The notes under the pieces were generated by a model. That model was given only the letters and a program-made list of their open reading frames with translations. It made no database searches and was not told where the DNA came from. Below are positions 61,629-64,000 of a DNA stretch of 64,000 nt, in pieces. How positions within the stretch are numbered: the stretch's first letter is position 1; each line of letters opens with the position of its first letter. Source of the DNA: Pempheris klunzingeri (lineage: Eukaryota > Chordata > Actinopteri > Acropomatiformes > Pempheridae); the NCBI RefSeq assembly GCF_042242105.1, contig NC_092031.1, forward strand, positions 3,370,175 through 3,434,174, read 5' to 3'. The position numbers were made by a program, and so were the translations under genes.

Positions 61629-63743
61629 TCACTTCTTTTTGTCTTTTTGTTTTTTCTCTGGCTTTCGGTTCTGCTCGGCAGTGGTCACGCCGCGGGGCAT
61701 GATCAGCACGCTGCCGTCAGCGCTGTACTGGAGCGAGTACTCACTGGGAGGATAGGGCCGGCCCTCCTCATCCCGTAGCTGAGTGAACACCTCCTGGTAC
61801 AGACTTTGCATCTTCTGCTTCATCTGCCGGATGGAGCGAATGAACTCCATCTTCTCCTTCAGCAGACGGGCCTTGTCGCGCCGCAGGTCTTGGACGCCCT
61901 GCTCCAGGTTTATGATGGTGTCCAGCTTGCGCTTGCGGCAGTTCTGGGCCGCCATCTTGTTCTTGCCGCGCCTGCGGATGTCGCGGATGAGGGCTAGCTG
62001 GGCTTCGCTCAGGTGGTGCTTGGCTAGAAGCTCGTTGAACTCTTCAACAGGCAGGTTGATGATCTTTTCGTTGGAGAAGGGGATTTTCATGGCTCGGGCT
62101 CGGCGTTCATCGCGACTTGAGTGCTTGTCGAGCAAGTCCTGATGAGTCTGCAGCTTCGAGTGCTGTTTGTCGCGGACAGTCTTCTTCCCAGTTGAAATGG
62201 GGAGCTCTGGGTGCTCAGAGAATGCAGAGGAGAGCGGCAGGTTGTAGGTGTGATTGTGGCTGATGCCGTCAAGCTGAGGGAGGCCGTGGAACTGGGAGGG
62301 GTCCTGATAGCTCATACGGCAGAGCTTACTATAGCCAGGCTGATAACCCCCGACAGCACCTTCCTCCGTCTCCACAGTGGCAACCTCAGAGTCGGTGCTG
62401 TAGCCCACAGCTCCCTCCTCTGAGAAGGTGGCGGACGTTGAGGAGGAAGACGCTGCGGAGGAGCAGGATGTCTCGGAGCTGCTCGGGGAGGCCGGGCTGT
62501 GGCTAGAGTCCAGGGAGAGACCAGAATCTGAGTCAAGCTCATCCTCCAACTGAGAAGCCTGGGCCTGACTGAAGCCCTCCTCCATGGCGAGGTCCAGCAA
62601 GCTGATCTCGTCGAGCATGGACTCCTCCAGCAGGGTGCTGAATGGATCGGGCAGGATCGGCGTGGATGTTATGTTGTTGCTAGAACTGTTGATGTGTGGC
62701 GGGAGAAAGATCCCGGTCAGGTTAGTGGCTCCGAACGTGGAGTTGATGTTGCTGGAGTTGCTGGAAGAAAGTCTGGGCATGGTGGTCCTGGGGGTGATGC
62801 TAATAGAGTCCAACTGGGGAGTGAAGATCTGGGGGAAGTCTTGGCTGCAGCTGGGGAGGGACGCCTGGTGAAGGCTGACATCCTGGTTTACCGGCGTTGA
62901 GCCGGTAGAAAGTTCAAAGTTTCCCACAGTGTTTGACTCAGTTGTCCCACTTGTGTCGCTGATGGTGCTGGAATTGGTGTTGTTCACTTCCATTGCCTTT
63001 GAACAGAGAGACTTTGTGAGAAAACATACATATAGTTTCTCTACTTTTTATGGGTCAACATTTCACACTTTGACACACTACAATGACACTTTAGATGCTT
63101 CTGTACGTACTTGTAGCTCCATGATGGCCATGATGTCTTGCCACTGCTGCTCCAGGTCTAACTGTGGCTCTGCTGAGGGCAGCTGTGGTGCCAGAGGAAG
63201 GCCCTGAGATGTAGAGGGAGCTTCTTCACTGGAAACTATTTCTGGAGTGACAACGGGGGCTGGAAACTAAATGAACATGTAACACAAATGAACAGGTTGT
63301 CTAAATTTATCACTAAATTGAATCTAAGACTTTTTAATCCACTGGTTAATTAAACTGAAGGCCGAATTAAATTAACCATCAAATGTGAACATAGTCATAC
63401 TAATACATGTACGTTTGTCCTTAATGGTGTTAATCTGAACTACTAGTACTACTACTACCTCTAAAGACCTTCCCAAACAGACTTTAAGACTATTAAATAT
63501 TCTTTAAGGCCTTATATTAGTAAATATGAATTTAAAGGACCCACAGCTGCCCTGATAAACACTTAAAAACTTCCCTGTAGCTTTTTCACACCAAGATATA
63601 CATTAATATCTTGCTTCACCACCAATATGACACAATAAATTGTATGTTTTTACCTCAGATTCTTCTCCAAAAGGGAAAGTGGCCTCCAGCAGCCTCAAGC
63701 ATTCTTGTAGAGACAGTGAGGTCTGTGAGCCGATACCTGGGAG
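61629..63743 (-). CDS. nfe2l1: NFE2-like bZIP factor 1 (NRF1/TCF11), 3' part
   Basis: Three coding exons in transcript order, 63743-63654, 63266-63111 and 62996-61629, give 537 residues ending at a stop. The upstream exons lie beyond the right edge, so about 230 N-terminal residues (including the ER-anchoring part) are absent. Seen in order: SLSLQECLRLLEATFPFGE, DLEQQWQDIMAIMELQAMEVN, an Asn/Ser/Thr-rich region with many N-glycosylation sequons, ESMLDEISLLDLAMEEGF, the beta-TrCP-type degron DSGLS (codons near 62528-62514), a CNC box (RARAMKIPFSNEKIINLPVEEFN region), basic region RRRGKNKMAAQNCRKRK, leucine zipper and a Lys-rich Neh3-like end. The family member is an ER-tethered factor released on proteasome stress, heterodimerising with small Maf at antioxidant elements. 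Sequence and synteny favour NFE2L1 over NFE2L2/3. Confidence 0.93.
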
Positions 63744-64000
63744 CTGGTAAAACAACAGAGAACAAAGACCAATACAGTCAAACCTACTGATTATTTCATG
63801 GCACTTAAACACCTGTAGGTCAGTTCATTTGGCGCTGGTGTCACAAAGAGCAACTTTACCTCATATATCATAAATAGTGACAAAGCTACTGTGGGGTTAC
63901 TGCATATCGCTCACTTTTTAGAAAGCACATGGAGGAAATCCCGGCACTAGCATGGTGATGTGCATATCGTTACCACGGTTACATAATGATCTCGCACACG
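63744..64000 (-). other. nfe2l1: nfe2l1 intron at the right edge
   Basis: It begins after the acceptor TTTTACCAG (minus strand, bases 63744 upward). No exon is seen before the end of the window. Confidence 0.6.

Noticed and set aside
63259-63259. TTCCAG acceptor for the nfe2l1 middle exon
   Set aside because: Joining here gives a premature stop. The ATTTAG acceptor seven bases upstream restores the expected protein.

Overview
The window is nuclear DNA of a bony fish, most likely a percomorph-type teleost. Genes are split by GT-AG introns. Intergenic and intronic DNA is AT-rich, with many (CA)n/(CT)n microsatellites and diverged teleost-type interspersed repeats. Every protein is a clear vertebrate orthologue. 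There are no bacterial features, CRISPR arrays, rRNA or recognisable tRNA genes.

Layout: hoxb1a (+, 897-2078), skap1 (+, 10699-41165, 12 coding exons), snx11 (-, 52291-44940), cbx1 (+, 55841-58554) and the 3' part of nfe2l1 (-, 63743-61629, running off the right edge). Order and orientation match the HOXB1-SKAP1-SNX11-CBX1-NFE2L1 block next to the tetrapod HOXB cluster. This supports a teleost hoxba-cluster flank and the B-side identity of each gene, rather than the HOXA1-SKAP2-SNX10-CBX3-NFE2L3 paralogon.

Region by region: 1-896 is the hoxb1a upstream region with a compact Hox/Pbx-Sox/Oct-Meis cluster resembling the rhombomere-4 autoregulatory enhancer. Positions 2.4-8.9 kb are the 3' flank of hoxb1a and hold two excellent retinoic-acid response elements (DR2 at 2719, DR5 at 3119). 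Positions 8.9-10.1 kb look like a housekeeping-type promoter plus two possible upstream exons. Positions 10.7-41.2 kb are skap1, mostly intron (intron 4 is 13.2 kb, intron 11 is 7.8 kb). Positions 42.5-44.7 kb are the tail-to-tail skap1/snx11 boundary, with CTCF-like motifs and a shared poly(A) palindrome. Positions 53.4-55.0 kb are a head-to-head snx11/cbx1 promoter pair, and 59.1-59.5 kb is the tail-to-tail cbx1/nfe2l1 junction.

The genes are not a pathway. They are an ancient syntenic block: a hindbrain patterning factor, a T-cell adaptor, an endosomal sorting nexin, a heterochromatin protein and a stress-response bZIP factor. It is probably held together because hox regulatory DNA extends into the neighbours. 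I found no wholly new system. The most interesting signals are the hoxb1a cis-regulatory elements, a possible alternative SH3-truncating exon of skap1, a very long acidic tail on Snx11, and CTCF-like motifs at the skap1/snx11 junction. All exon joins were made by eye from frame, splice signals and family knowledge.
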